Assembly (NCBI RefSeq): GCF_021130785.1
Contig: NC_060208.1
Coordinates: 51,623,501 to 51,687,500 of the forward strand
DNA length: 64,000 bases
Origin: Homalodisca vitripennis
Taxonomy: Eukaryota > Arthropoda > Insecta > Hemiptera > Cicadellidae
Reading direction: 5' to 3'
This document shows positions 35,042 to 45,880 of the stretch, one piece after another. Positions within the stretch are counted from its first letter, which is position 1. Every line of letters begins with the position of its first letter. A program made the translations under genes and the position numbers. The notes beneath the pieces were generated by a model. The model ran no database searches. It worked only from the letters and a program-made list of their open reading frames with translations, and was not told the DNA's origin.

Positions 35042-35513
35042 TACAGGGTGTCAATTAAGTCTGGAACCTCTTTTTTAATTTTTGAACCATAATAGAAAGA
35101 AATACCAAAGTTCACACGTGCTTACTGATGATAGTAACGCACACATCTACCCAATTACCGACCGGATAATCCCTTTGGGGGATGGTCCACAAGGAGTCGG
35201 ACAAAATTCTTAAATAGCAGCATGGTATCAAATTAAAGGTCTTACTTAGCAGAGTACAATGCCGCAAACCGGACTTCAAAAGGTGGATTCATTCAGTAGT
35301 TATAGCTATTTGAATTTTAAAACAATTGAACAATGCTGCTATTTAAGAATTTTGTCCGACTCCTTGTGGACCGTCCCCCAAAGGGATTATCTGGTCGGTA
35401 ATTGGGCAGATATGTGCGTTACTATCACCAGTAAGCACGTGTGAACTTTGGTATTTTTTATATTGTGGTTTAAAAATTAAAAAAGAGGTTCCAGACTTAA
35501 TTGACACCCTGTA
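35042..35513. mobile_element. Foldback MITE with ~180-bp inverted repeats
   Basis: A 472-bp element. TACAGGGTGTCAATTAAG at the left is matched exactly in inverted form at the right end (35496-35513), and the two arms (about 35042-35224 and 35334-35513) stay nearly identical throughout, with only scattered changes. A TA dinucleotide flanks both sides. The ~110-bp loop has no coding sequence, and the open frames at 35259-35444 and 35343-35531 are readings of the arms. The tip resembles the element at 23041, but the arms are otherwise unrelated. The high arm identity indicates a recent insertion. Confidence 0.93.
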
Positions 35514-38020
35514 TATACAATTAATAAGCACTTAAACGACTAGTAATCGTACACATTTATATCATAAATATGTATTAATTATATAGTTATTACTTCAAAC
35601 ATTTTTTTAATACTCTAGTTGATAGATAATATTTTAGATTACCAAACGTATATATTGATAGTAACTAGCCAGATTAAATAATGAAGAATATTATGGTAAA
35701 AAACTCTTACTTCGAAATCTCATAATCTTTCAATTTTATCTCATGGCTACATCATGTTTAAATACCATTTAGTAATTAATAGTATATAGATTATTAATAA
35801 ATATAATTCTCTTATTCATATCCAAATGTGATTATGAAATAGAAGCATGTTCGATTGGTGTCCATACTGAGATTGTATAATGTGTAGTTATTTGATTTTA
35901 AATGTATTTTAAGTTGCTTTTAAATATATTGCTTTAAAGTGAGACATATTTTATTTGCCCCTAAATTACCATGCGGATACTTTATTTGGTCCCTGAAAAG
36001 TTGCACTCCCTGTGGAATAAAATAGTAGTACAGTTTTAACTTTAAAGTATTGTTGAATAAAACCAAAATTATTGAGATATTGATGTAATGGTAAATATAA
36101 GTATTTTACAATAAATATTTTAAAAACCTAAATTGTGAAAAATAAAACTATTAGTCTATCGTTACAAAATTGCGAATTGACATGTTCTTTTTTCATACAA
36201 ATTCCTTTGGTTCTTTATCTCCTTAGTTTTATTATTGGTGTTGTTGTTTTATCTGTTCATACGTGACTATTTATTATTTCCATTTCTTTCTGTGATCTCT
36301 TTATCTAAGAGTTAATTTAAATTTATAACTGTATGTTCAGTTTAAAGCAAGTATAAAAAATATATTTATTAAAAAATACAAATTATTCACGTAGTTACTA
36401 AGTCAATGAAATAAATGCCACTTTTATTGGCATGTTCAGTGCATTGCAGGTGGCATTTTTGAAAGTCGTGATCTTAAATAATTATCTATGATTCAATTTT
36501 AATGGCAAAGGCTAAGAAAGAAATGAGTTTATAATGCAGAATATAAGTGGAAAAAGTACTTACTGCATTAACTGCTGCCAGATCAACCCTTGCGAACGTT
36601 AACAACTTACATAATTCCTTTGGGATACGTCCTCTTATTTATGTACATTGCCTCTTATACCTGCACTGCTAGCAGCTACCCGCTACTTTGCACGCAATTT
36701 AGTAGACGTTGCACGTGTATGACTACGCTTGGTTTGAGTGAATTATATTTCCGACATCAATGTCAAGTTTGCTTTGTTGTCACAATTAAGAAAATACTTA
36801 AAAAGTGTATATTTATGGCTATTGTAATTTACTATGTTCTTAGTATGTTTTTCCATACTAAAATTTGCCTTGCTTTCTGACCAAGAAAATATATATCACA
36901 GATCAGGGAAGTCAACTTCTGTCAAAGTGGACTAAGATGGTTTTATATCAGTCTTTAAATTTATATTAAAAGTTAGATGGTAACATTGTCTTGTAGATAT
37001 AATATTGGATAAACATGCGCAGTTGAAAGTACATGAACAAAAACACTAACCTTTTTTTATGAACTGAAAAATAATTTTAATGATTTAGAACATTTAGAAT
37101 TGGTACATTAGTTCAAAAGTAATGTCCAGTGAACTTTCATCAAGCATAGTTCTTGCAGACTACTTCAAACGGAGTCTTTGGAGTCAAATTCTGATAATCT
37201 TATGTTTTAGGTAGGTATTTGTAGGTAGATGAGTACTTACTTAATCGTTGTAGATATAAGGGCGTTAAAATATTTGTTATTCTTTTAAAGAATGTACTCC
37301 CTATAAATGTAAACCATTTGAAAATTATAAACAATGTTTACACAGAACAGTTAATTACATTAGTCATACTCTTTTAATTAATATTTCACAACTTTAGAGA
37401 CCAAGGTGGAATTTTTGATACTTTAAAGACCAGTAGGGCGTAGCCCGGAGGGATTTTCGAAATAAGAATAGGCCTATATTTATTATTTCAGTACAATCGG
37501 TTGAATAGTTTACGCGTGAAAGCACAACTGACAAACAAAGGCACTTTCGTATATATGTTTATGTATATATAATATATTCTAGTCTATATAGGTCAGTACC
37601 TTCGCAAGATATCGTTCCGAAGACTGACTTATATAAATTAAATATTTCCAAACCCCGTGCTAATGCTTAGTCAATTATATTGAAATTCTGTGTTTCGAGT
37701 TTAAAATTCGTTGTTAAATAGGTCTATTCATTCCGACTATTTAGGATTATATACTTCTTCGATTTGGTTAGTTAATTCTAAATTTAGTAAAATTCAGTGA
37801 TATCGCTTATCAATTTTAATTAACCTATGATTTAAGTTATTGGTGTCGAAAAAGGTAAAAGCTCTGAAATAGCTATTTATTATGAAAGAGGTATTTTTAC
37901 ATTATCCATAATGTTAATGATACAACAGATTTTAGCATGGAAAGTTTTATTAAATTATTAAAGAGAATTGACCAGATTAGAAGAGAATGTTAGCTCACTT
38001 GCACAAATACCTGATTCATG
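35514..38020. other. AT-rich DNA with retroelement scraps
   Basis: No gene. The 96-codon plus-strand frame at 36590-36880 includes 'ctacccgctactttgcacgcaattt' (two short halves of a common LINE-3'-end motif, compare 24020-24050), and 37400-37570 holds 'cagtagggcgtagcccgg' and 'aatcggttgaatagtttacgcgtg', again like RTE-type 3' ends. Confidence 0.45.
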
Positions 38021-38022
38021 CT

Positions 38023-38121
38023 TTTATCAGTTGATGAGTGCTCGTATAGCAGATAAAAAAGAATAATCTCACCACTTACGTCTCATTACCTCATCGAATT
38101 CCATAGAGAGGTACAGTATTG
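38023..38121 (+). promoter_or_regulatory. F-box family promoter block, gene A
   Basis: TTTATCAGTTGATGAG (initiator-like TCAGT, about 38028), GAATAATCTCACCACT at 38061, CATTACCTCA at 38084 and GAGAGGTACAGTATTG ending 38121. It is conserved with 33263-33341 and 40944-41038, while the DNA on both sides is not obviously conserved. There is no TATA box at the expected distance. Transcription probably starts near 38028, giving a leader of about 215 nt; this is inferred. Confidence 0.65.
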
Positions 38122-38241
38122 TGATAGTTATTAGTAAGTGTATCATGTTTTAACAGAGTTTATAAAATAAATCCAAGATCTACAGTTTACTATGACGTTT
38201 ACTCAGTGTTTTTCATATTGTAAAGTTCTATTGAAGTGATA

Positions 38242-39636
38242 ATGTCGTTGACGGCTCTACCGGTGGAAGTGCTAGAAAATATATTAAAGTTCCTCAGTGA
38301 AGAAGAGACAGTAAACGTTTGGAAAGTCGTAGGTAAGGATGTCAGCGAAAGCTTCTGGGCTAGAATGTGCAGAAGGAAAGGATACGTTAGAGTGGAAGGT
38401 GTAGATGACAGCTGGAGAAGTGTCATCCAGTGCAGTTTGAACTGGAGATCTGGGAAATTCCTGTACCGTGAATACACTTTAGAGGGTAATTTGAGACACC
38501 TATCCCAATACCCAAGGGCACTTATTTTCAAACATGAGCTACATTGTGGAAATATAATATCACTAGATTTCCTTAGTGACAGACTGGGAATATTCAATAT
38601 TGATAATAATTATAGCCAGATCGATCCCTATCAAATAATGAAGGATGTTAAACATTTTGAGACGTCTGGATCCAAATTGCTAGTAAGTTTTATGTCCAAA
38701 CACAAGATTTACACGTTGAGACACAGTCAGTACGTCGAGATTTACCAAACAAACTTCAATCCAAATTTACCATCACAACCCACTCTCTCTAATGATTTCT
38801 TCGCTTTTGAAGATCACAGGCCAGGAAGTATCAGGATTGTGGACTTGACCAAACTCGAGGAATTTCAGTGTACTGTACTGCAGGATAGAACAATCACCTC
38901 AATGTCCATTTGTGGATCAATACTAAACATTAGTTATGCTTTGGAGTCAAACTTTTATTTACAAAGGTACAGTATCCGTGATAGAAGAATCACCAATAGC
39001 TTATTTTTATCTAAGGGTACAGATATTTTATTTTCCGAACTTAACCTTTTTATCAGTTCCTATCTTGTGGTCCACAGGAACATTAATGATCTGAAAATGT
39101 CTGTAAGAAATACCGATGGAGAATATTTATCATCGTTCTATTACGATTGTTGGATGGCCGTTCTAGAAGAATATGTAATTTACAGCGTCCACAACAAGAT
39201 ATACATTTGGACAGCTAAGAAACCCAATGATGGTCCCAAAGAGTTGTTAGTTGACGAAGATTGGATACAAATGGAGACCAAAATATTATTTAATTCGTTT
39301 TTAATCCTTCCATTCCCGAAATGCTTCAAGGTGATTGACATTCAGAAGGCTACATATCTGTATGATGTCAAGTTAGAAACATCATCCTTGGGAACAAGTA
39401 AGTATTTAGGTTCAAAAACTTTTGTAAACGAATACTATTACGTAGCACTGGAAGTTACCAAACGGGAAGAGCATGAAGACTTCGACAAAATATCAAACTG
39501 TTCTCCTATTATTGAAGCTACATCCAGATCTGTTCCCAAGAGCTTCTCCAAATGTGATAAGGGTAAACTATTAAATCCCGTAGTCATGATTATTTATGAT
39601 TTCAGGGATAGCACCAATCCAACATGTCCTGTATGA
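38242..39636 (+). CDS. F-box protein A, intact, intronless (464 aa)
   Basis: Probably a substrate receptor of an SCF ubiquitin ligase: F-boxes bind Skp1 and the rest binds a target. Residues about 3-45 form the F-box (LTALPVEVLENILKFLSEEE...FWARMCRRKGY in two parts), followed by DDSWRSVIQ and a linker to WRSGKFLYREY as in FBXW-like proteins. Residues about 85-440 are beta-rich with repeated 'RIVDLTKLEEF', 'KIYIWTAKK' and 'CFKVIDIQKATYLYDVKL' strand-like units, suggesting a divergent beta-propeller without clear WD repeats. The end is VVMIIYDFRDS. There is no signal peptide or membrane segment. The ATG at 38242 is preferred over GTG at 38236 because the paralogue's conserved MSLTALPVEVLE begins there. 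No intron is needed. AATAAA lies at 39882. A paralogue lies 1.5 kb downstream. F-box call firm, propeller inferred, substrate unknown. Confidence 0.93.
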   Translation: MSLTALPVEVLENILKFLSEEETVNVWKVVGKDVSESFWARMCRRKGYVRVEGVDDSWRSVIQCSLNWRSGKFLYREYTLEGNLRHLSQYPRALIFKHELHCGNIISLDFLSDRLGIFNIDNNYSQIDPYQIMKDVKHFETSGSKLLVSFMSKHKIYTLRHSQYVEIYQTNFNPNLPSQPTLSNDFFAFEDHRPGSIRIVDLTKLEEFQCTVLQDRTITSMSICGSILNISYALESNFYLQRYSIRDRRITNSLFLSKGTDILFSELNLFISSYLVVHRNINDLKMSVRNTDGEYLSSFYYDCWMAVLEEYVIYSVHNKIYIWTAKKPNDGPKELLVDEDWIQMETKILFNSFLILPFPKCFKVIDIQKATYLYDVKLETSSLGTSKYLGSKTFVNEYYYVALEVTKREEHEDFDKISNCSPIIEATSRSVPKSFSKCDKGKLLNPVVMIIYDFRDSTNPTCPV

Positions 39637-40940
39637 TCTTAAGAAATTATTGCCTTAAGAGTCGGCTGTAGTGCGTACATCTTGATTCTGATAGAGTTTC
39701 GTAACTTCATAACAACAATAGTTCCTAAATACTTTTAATCCCTTATATATGTCTGTTAGATCCCTTATTAATGTATAATTTTGAAGACAATAGTATTAGA
39801 AAAAACAATATACAATTTGATGTTGTTATCCGTGTTGTTGTTTTATGTATAAAATTCCAAACTTTTTCATAGATTATTAAAGAATAAACTTCAGGAGAAA
39901 CCCATCATAAGCCTATTATTGGTACACAAAATCGCATCTTCACAGAGATTCATCGACCCCACGACCAGTTACATTACAATTGCTTAGTTACTAACAGTAT
40001 AGTTATTAGTTTAAGAATTGGCTTAAGTTGTACTACACAGTTATAAATTGATAACATGTGTTAAACTTATCATGATAACATAACTTTATTTTATTGCTGT
40101 CATAAAGCTAATATGTTTTAAAAATAAAACAATTCTAAACAATATTAGTAATTAAGTCAGATATGTCTTAATTTTCAATACTATTGAATATCTTGATGTT
40201 ATTTTACTACACCGATGGCAAAGAAAATTTGTTAATCTCATACTTAATTCCATGATATTAATTAGCCTAAAATGTACAAGTAACATTTTAAATGCGAGTG
40301 TGATGTTGATAATTTATTACCATTTGAATTGATAAAATGACAAATAAATTTCATTATTTTACCAACTATATGTATTAACACACAAAGCATTAATAAATGA
40401 AAGTGGCCTCTAATTAAAATTATTAAAGTTGAATGATTGATAATTAGAATTGGTATTTTCAGAAAAAAATAGTGTTGATTAATTTAACTTTATATATTTT
40501 TAAATTTCAGATTAAAACCAATAATTTAAATGATTTGATAATAACAGTCCATTAGTAATGACCGATAGTTTATTCTAATTCAAACCATAGGAATTAAACA
40601 TTTTAAAATAAATAGTCCTGTCTGTTTTAGTCCATTTAACTTAGGTTTTGATACCTTTGATCCTAAGATTTCAAAAATCTAAATTCTGTACTTCATTATG
40701 CTTTAAGAAAACGTCGCCGATTTACATTAGCTATCTCGTTAGAATTCCGATTCGTTGTCATTCATTTTCTATAATTTTTTTAACAAATTGTTGCAAGTTT
40801 TAAGTTATTTTGTTGTAATTGTTGTTGTAGTTTTTTAATTGACACATGATTTGTAGTCAGACTGAAGTAGATGACTGATTTCAGTCTACAACTCAGGAGA
40901 TACTGCAAACACAAATACTTTACTTATCAAAGCAACAAAA
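39637..40940. other. Intergenic spacer between F-box genes A and B
   Basis: AT-rich, no other gene. The likely polyadenylation signal of gene A, AATAAA, is at 39882-39887. No tandem repeat was seen. Confidence 0.6.
39882..39887 (+). terminator. Probable polyadenylation signal of F-box gene A
   Basis: AATAAA 246 nt after the stop codon, in 'aaagaataaacttc'. No cleavage site can be assigned from sequence alone. Confidence 0.45.
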
Positions 40941-40943
40941 GCC

Positions 40944-41038
40944 TTTATCAATTGAAGAGATAAGCCCAATTACAGATAACGAAGAATAATCTCACCACTC
41001 GACTGCCATTGCCTCAATGTCAGAGAGGCGCAGTATAG
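40944..41038 (+). promoter_or_regulatory. F-box family promoter block, gene B
   Basis: TTTATCAATTGAAGAG (initiator-like core changed to TCAAT), GAATAATCTCACCACT at 40984, CATTGCCTCA near 41007 and GAGAGGCGCAGTATAGG ending about 41038. Same block order as genes A and the pseudogene, about 98 bp before the ATG. Confidence 0.65.
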
Positions 41039-41135
41039 GGATTAACTGAAACATAGCGCTATAGAAATAGAACACATTCTTGTGTCTCCTGTGACGATTA
41101 TTCACGGTGTTTCGTACGGCAAAGGTCTAGTCATA

Positions 41136-42527
41136 ATGTCGTTGACGGCTCTACCAGTGGAAGTGTTAGAAGAGATATTACATTTTCTCGATGTAGAAGA
41201 CATAGTGAACGTTTGGAAAGGTGTGGGTATGGACGTCAGTGAGAGCTTCTGGGCTAGATTGTGCAAAAGGAAAGGATACATTGGAGCGAAAGGTGATGAA
41301 GAAAGTTGGAAAAGTGTCATCCAGTGCGCATATAATTGGAGATCGAAGAATTTGATTTATCGAGAGTACATGTTAGGTTTTAATTTGAGACCCCTCCCGA
41401 ACTCACCCAGGTCACTTATATCAAAACAGGAGCTACATTATGAGAATATTTTGTCATTGGACTTCAATACGAACAAACTGAAAATAGTGAATATTAATAG
41501 TACTCCTATGCTGGTGAAATCGATAAAAAATGTGAAGGACGTTAAGTACTTTGAGACGTCCGGTTCCAAGATGTTAATAGTTAATACGTCTTTGTGTACA
41601 ATTTACAATTTTAAGGAAAGTCAGTATACTGAGATTTTTCAAACAAAACTAAGTAGATTATCACACTCCGCTCTATCTAACGATTTCTTCGCTTTTGAAG
41701 ATAACAAATCAGGAAATGTCAGGATTGTGGACTTGACCACACTTGAGGAATTCGAGTGGTCTGTACAGAAGGACATAAAAATCAGGTCTATGACAATTTG
41801 TGGTGTGATATTGACCACTGGTTACGTTTTTGATTCAAATTGCTACCTAGGAAGGTACAATATACAGGACAAATCAACCATCAATGATTTATTTTTGTCT
41901 AAAGGTACCGTTAGTTCATTTTTAGAACTCAACCTGTTTATCAGCACCCATCTAGTCGTCCATAGAAACATTGATGATCCTAAGATGTTTGTAAGTAGAA
42001 CCAATGGAAAATGTATAAAGACATTTTATTATAGTGGTTGGTTGGCACTGCAAGGAGAGTATATAATATATAGAAAATCACATAAGATATACATTTGGAC
42101 AAGTAAAAACCCCAATGATGATACCAAGGAATTGTCAGTTGCCGAAGGTTGGATATATGCAGAGTCAAAAATAATATTTAATTCGTTGTTAGTTCTTCCA
42201 TTCTCCAAGTGCTTCAAGGTAGTTGACTTTCAGAAGGCGGTGTACCTGTATGATGTTAACTTGGAAACGTCCTCCTTTGGAACTAGTCGTTATTTAGGTT
42301 CAAGAAGTTTTGTAAACCAGTACTATTATGTATTGATGGAGGTGATAATAGATAGTAGAGATGAAGATTTCGAGAGGAATTCAAACCGTTTATCGACCTT
42401 TGATGCCACCTCCAGCTCAGATTTCAAGAGTGCCGTCAAATATGGTACGAATCAGCCTTTACATCATAAGGTAGTTATGATTATTTATGATTTCAGGAAT
42501 AATGCGGAAGTGACTACTCTTTTATGA
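41136..42527 (+). CDS. F-box protein B, intact, intronless (463 aa)
   Basis: A close paralogue of protein A and likewise a probable SCF substrate receptor. The F-box occupies residues about 3-45 (MSLTALPVEVLEEILHFL, then VSESFWARLCKRKGY), followed by SWKSVIQCAYNWRS and YREYML. The C-terminal ~370 residues share strand-like blocks with A: NVRIVDLTTLEEFEW, HKIYIWTSK, CFKVVDFQKAVYLYDVNL and VVMIIYDFRNN. By eye well over half the residues agree with A, best in the F-box and these blocks, with variable loops between, as expected if the loops contact targets. An upstream GTG frame extends to 41082, but the ATG at 41136 coincides with the paralogue start. AATAAA at 42807 is a likely poly(A) signal. 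No frameshift or stop is seen. Confidence 0.93.
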   Translation: MSLTALPVEVLEEILHFLDVEDIVNVWKGVGMDVSESFWARLCKRKGYIGAKGDEESWKSVIQCAYNWRSKNLIYREYMLGFNLRPLPNSPRSLISKQELHYENILSLDFNTNKLKIVNINSTPMLVKSIKNVKDVKYFETSGSKMLIVNTSLCTIYNFKESQYTEIFQTKLSRLSHSALSNDFFAFEDNKSGNVRIVDLTTLEEFEWSVQKDIKIRSMTICGVILTTGYVFDSNCYLGRYNIQDKSTINDLFLSKGTVSSFLELNLFISTHLVVHRNIDDPKMFVSRTNGKCIKTFYYSGWLALQGEYIIYRKSHKIYIWTSKNPNDDTKELSVAEGWIYAESKIIFNSLLVLPFSKCFKVVDFQKAVYLYDVNLETSSFGTSRYLGSRSFVNQYYYVLMEVIIDSRDEDFERNSNRLSTFDATSSSDFKSAVKYGTNQPLHHKVVMIIYDFRNNAEVTTLL

Positions 42528-44280
42528 AAGAGACTCATACTTTTTCTTCCATTTTCTTTCATAAATGATAAGATACTCTAGAGTTTGTAGGTGAAGGCTG
42601 TACTAGTGGTTATATTTATTTTAGCCCTTTAACAATATTTTAAATTCTTACTATTGGTCCTATATTATTAGATATTAGATATGAAAAACACAAGGAAATG
42701 CATATAAACTATCTGTAAACTTTTTACTTCAATCTTTGTGATATAAAAATCAACGTTTTATTTTTTACTTTATCTGTTAAATATATTGATGTTTGCACTC
42801 TACGAGAATAAAATATAATTTCTTGTTTACTATGGTCGTTATTTAAAAAAACAAACATTATATTTTAGATATTATAGTACCATGCATACTAATGTACTAG
42901 CTTTAACTTTATTGTACGTATCGAACATAGCGTAAATTGATAAAGAGTACATGGTGTGAAAGTGACGAACTTATAGAATGTAATTCGAATGTTTACTGTA
43001 AGAATCAATTGTTTTAATAACACATTTTACAAAAAAGGCACAAGTTTCACTCATATGGTAGAATGGGACGGTACGCATAAAGAATATTCTGTTTGTTCCT
43101 CTAAGAGGAATTGGACAATGTTCCAAACTTTAGAACAATACCTGAATCTGTGTAAAAAGCAGTGTATCTATGTTCTGAACCTCAGAACAAAGCAGTTTCT
43201 TTACGTACATAATCTACGAGTAAACATAATTCTTTATAAATAAAGTTCTATGGAATTTGGTGAGTAGTTCCAAGGATACCAGTATTGGTATTGAAACATT
43301 GGACTATTTAAGGCCAGTGGCTGTTGGTGCGATCCAAAGTAGAAGATTATAGCCAATTATTTCTACTAGTTTTGAAGGTCAAACAAAAATCTATAAATAA
43401 TATCCAGGCATAAAGTCTTGATACAAAACAATTCTAGATCCTATGCTCGGTGCATATTTTACCTACCATGGATTAGGGCAATCAACATCCTAACCGCAAT
43501 GGCTCATATTCCTTATGGAGATATCTAAGGAGTTGCAAATAACTCATACCAGTAGAAATGGTATCCTGCAATAATAGAATTTCTTCTCTTTTATTTCTTG
43601 TTACAATGTTTTTGATTAATATTTTAAATATTGCATTGATTTATTATTATAAAATAATAGTTAAGAAACTCATGTTTACAAGTTTTTGATTCATCTCGAT
43701 CTTAATATTTTCTAATGCATTAGATTGATTTTTTATACGATATGATAGACCTGCGTTAGTGTGACAAAAGCTTTACAGCTTGATGTGTGGTGATAATAAT
43801 AAAGCTCGGTCTGTGCACTTATAGACCAGCTGTGAAGGTATTAAATACTTGTAAGCTATATAGTTATTGTTCGGTATTAACGGCATGTATTAAATATTTC
43901 GTTCATACTACAGTACTGAAGTGATCGTATGAAGTAGTGCAAAAGAATCCAGTTAATTATATATAATTTAACTTTATTTCCAAAGTAATCCGTACTGTAG
44001 ATTTACTTACTTTACTAATGTAAGATTACTTAGATACTGTAGAATAAAAACACATATTTCGTACACCAATAAAAGTTTACCATTGAAAATAATATTGTCT
44101 TATCAAGGATTTGCGTATGATAAACTGATCGAATAGGCTTGTTGTTTTGTTAAGCATTGTTATATTGTTATATGCACCTTCATTTATTAAATGTCAATAT
44201 AAAGTTATCTGAGGTTGTACAGAATATGAGTCAGCGTGTCTAGAGGTTTCTCAAACGGATGAATCAGATGTGTCAACCAC
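42528..44280. other. Intergenic spacer between F-box genes B and C
   Basis: AT-rich. It contains the likely poly(A) signal of gene B and an 84-codon plus-strand frame (42989-43243, MFTVRINCFNNTFYKK...) that I cannot assign and consider doubtful. Confidence 0.5.
42807..42812 (+). terminator. Probable polyadenylation signal of F-box gene B
   Basis: AATAAA in 'cgagaataaaatat', 280 nt after the stop codon. Confidence 0.45.
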
Positions 44281-44287
44281 TCGAGTG

Positions 44288-44300
44288 AACTATCAGTTGT
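44288..44300 (+). promoter_or_regulatory. Initiator-like motif of F-box gene C
   Basis: 'aactatcagttgt' matches the TATCAGTTG core that opens the conserved promoter block of the pseudogene and gene A. The downstream GAATAATCTCA and CATTACCTCA blocks are not present here. It lies 138 bp before the ATG at 44430, comparable with the other copies. Confidence 0.4.
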
Positions 44301-44429
44301 GAGATCGATAAGTTTGGATTATGCGTGGTTCAATCAAGTTTTTGCAATACATCCTGTGACTATCCTGTATCTTTGAATAAGTTGTATTTTTGTGGTAATT
44401 TCATTGAGTATTTTGAATACAACAGTATT

Positions 44430-45767
44430 ATGTGGTTGCTGGAACTACCTTTTGAACTCTTGGAAGGGATATTTCAGTACCTTAGTGTGAAAGACGTGTC
44501 AAATACTTGGGAGGCGATGGGTACTGTTGGAGAAAACGAATACTGGGCTAAACAGTGTAGGAAGAAAGGATACACTAAATCGGAAGTTGTTGACGACAGC
44601 TGGCGAAGTGTCATCCAGCAGAGTGAAAAGTGGAAGTCCAGTAAATGCGTGAACCGTGAGTATAAAAACGTTAGTATGCTAGTACACTGCTGTTCTGAAA
44701 TCATAGGCGCTACAATGTTTTTGTGTGTTGATCACAAAAAACTTAGTGTACTAGACATAAATGATCCCCCAAATTTAGTCCAAACAATCGGTAACGTTAA
44801 TCATTTCAAAGCGTCGTGACGTATGATGACTCCGAGTTTAAAATTTATACAAGAGAACAAGGTCAGTACCGTGAGATTCTTCGTACAAAATACGAGTACG
44901 TCGGTGTTTCAGTTCTTACTGAAGAATTCTTCGTCGTTGTAGATAAAACCCCTCCATCAGTCAGGATTGTGGACTTTGTGACACTTGAAGAATTCAGTAT
45001 TATCTTACCAGGGTATCAAGACATTACTTTTAATGTCAATTTCGGATGCAGTGTTGAAAATGGCTTATATAGTAGAATCCACTTACAGGCTACAAAGTTA
45101 CGACTTGCGAAAGAAAAGTCCGATAAATAATATAGTTCGATGCGAAGATATTACTACTTCTGTACCGTATTATGAACCTGCCATCAATTCCCATTTTGTG
45201 CTCTACAGCATTATGGATGAAACAGAGATTGGTATCACATCTTTATATGTCAGAAGGTTAGATGGGAAATTGTTAACATGTTTTAACAGACACATGTGTT
45301 TTGATTGGACAGATGTGAGTGAGTATGTAATTGATTGTACCTACTCACAGGGATTTCGTATTTATATGGACGTACATATATGGACAATCAGATGCCAAAG
45401 TGAAGAACCTAAATTATTAACGTTTGATGTGGAATGGCCCAAACCAGAAATGCATACAATATCCACCAGTTTAGTCTTGATTCTCTCATTCAAAAGTTGC
45501 TTTAAAGTTATTGACATTCAGAAGGAGAATTGTTTGTATGAAGTGAAAATAAACATACATGAACTAAAGCTGAATTATGCTAAAATTCTTGTTAACGACT
45601 ACTACTACATATTGTGCCAGTGGACTGTAAACGAAGACCGCACTTCAAGACGCTGTATTGAGAATGCCCAGATCATGGACCACGAGAAAGCTGTCCTAGA
45701 TGAGGCTGTTGCCTCACCAACTGGAAATTATAGAGTAACTCTGATTATGTACGACTTTAGGAACTGA
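44430..45767 (+). pseudogene. F-box family member C, full length with two compensating frameshifts
   Basis: The most diverged of the four. From ATG 44430 (MWLLELPFELLEGIFQYLS) the F-box and VVDDSWRSVIQQSEKW region are intact in one frame to TGA at 44817. Homology resumes in another frame at about 44816 (YDDSEFKIYTREQGQYREIL, PSVRIVDFVTLEEFS), then near 45048 returns to the first frame (VESTYRLQSYDLRKKSP, CFKVIDIQKENCLYEVKI) and runs to the family's C-terminal IMYDFRN at 45767. No stop interrupts the homologous segments. This is best explained by a 1-nt loss at 44801-44817 and a 1-nt gain near 45048. Either the gene was inactivated recently, or these are assembly errors in an intact gene, or it is an unusual frameshifted gene. 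An upstream in-frame extension to 44325 is unlikely to be translated. Confidence 0.85.
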
Positions 45768-45874
45768 AGTTATAAACTAAGAGCCCTGTTTTATTTGTGT
45801 TATTTATTTCCATAATTAGTAAATAACATTTAGAAGAAAATGATGAAAATAATGCTACAATAACGTTCTTGTAC

Positions 45875-45880
45875 AATAAA
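45875..45880 (+). terminator. Probable polyadenylation signal of F-box member C
   Basis: AATAAA in 'gtacaataaatcaac', about 110 nt after the stop codon. Confidence 0.45.

Noticed and set aside
36590..36880. 96-codon frame with hydrophobic N terminus resembling a signal peptide
   Set aside because: It overlaps a motif shared with 24020-24050 that looks like a LINE 3'-end remnant, and the composition is not otherwise protein-like.
38236..38241. Upstream GTG start for F-box gene A (and 41082 for gene B)
   Set aside because: Eukaryotic initiation at GTG is unlikely, and both paralogues share MSLTALPVEVLE beginning at the downstream ATG.
38199..38597. 132-codon minus-strand frame opposite F-box gene A (and similar ones at 41102-41320 and 44474-44704)
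   Set aside because: Antisense shadows of the conserved F-box coding region; they recur only because the sense strand is conserved.
42989..43243. 84-codon frame between F-box genes B and C
   Set aside because: No motif, no counterpart in the other intergenic spacers, and a length expected by chance.
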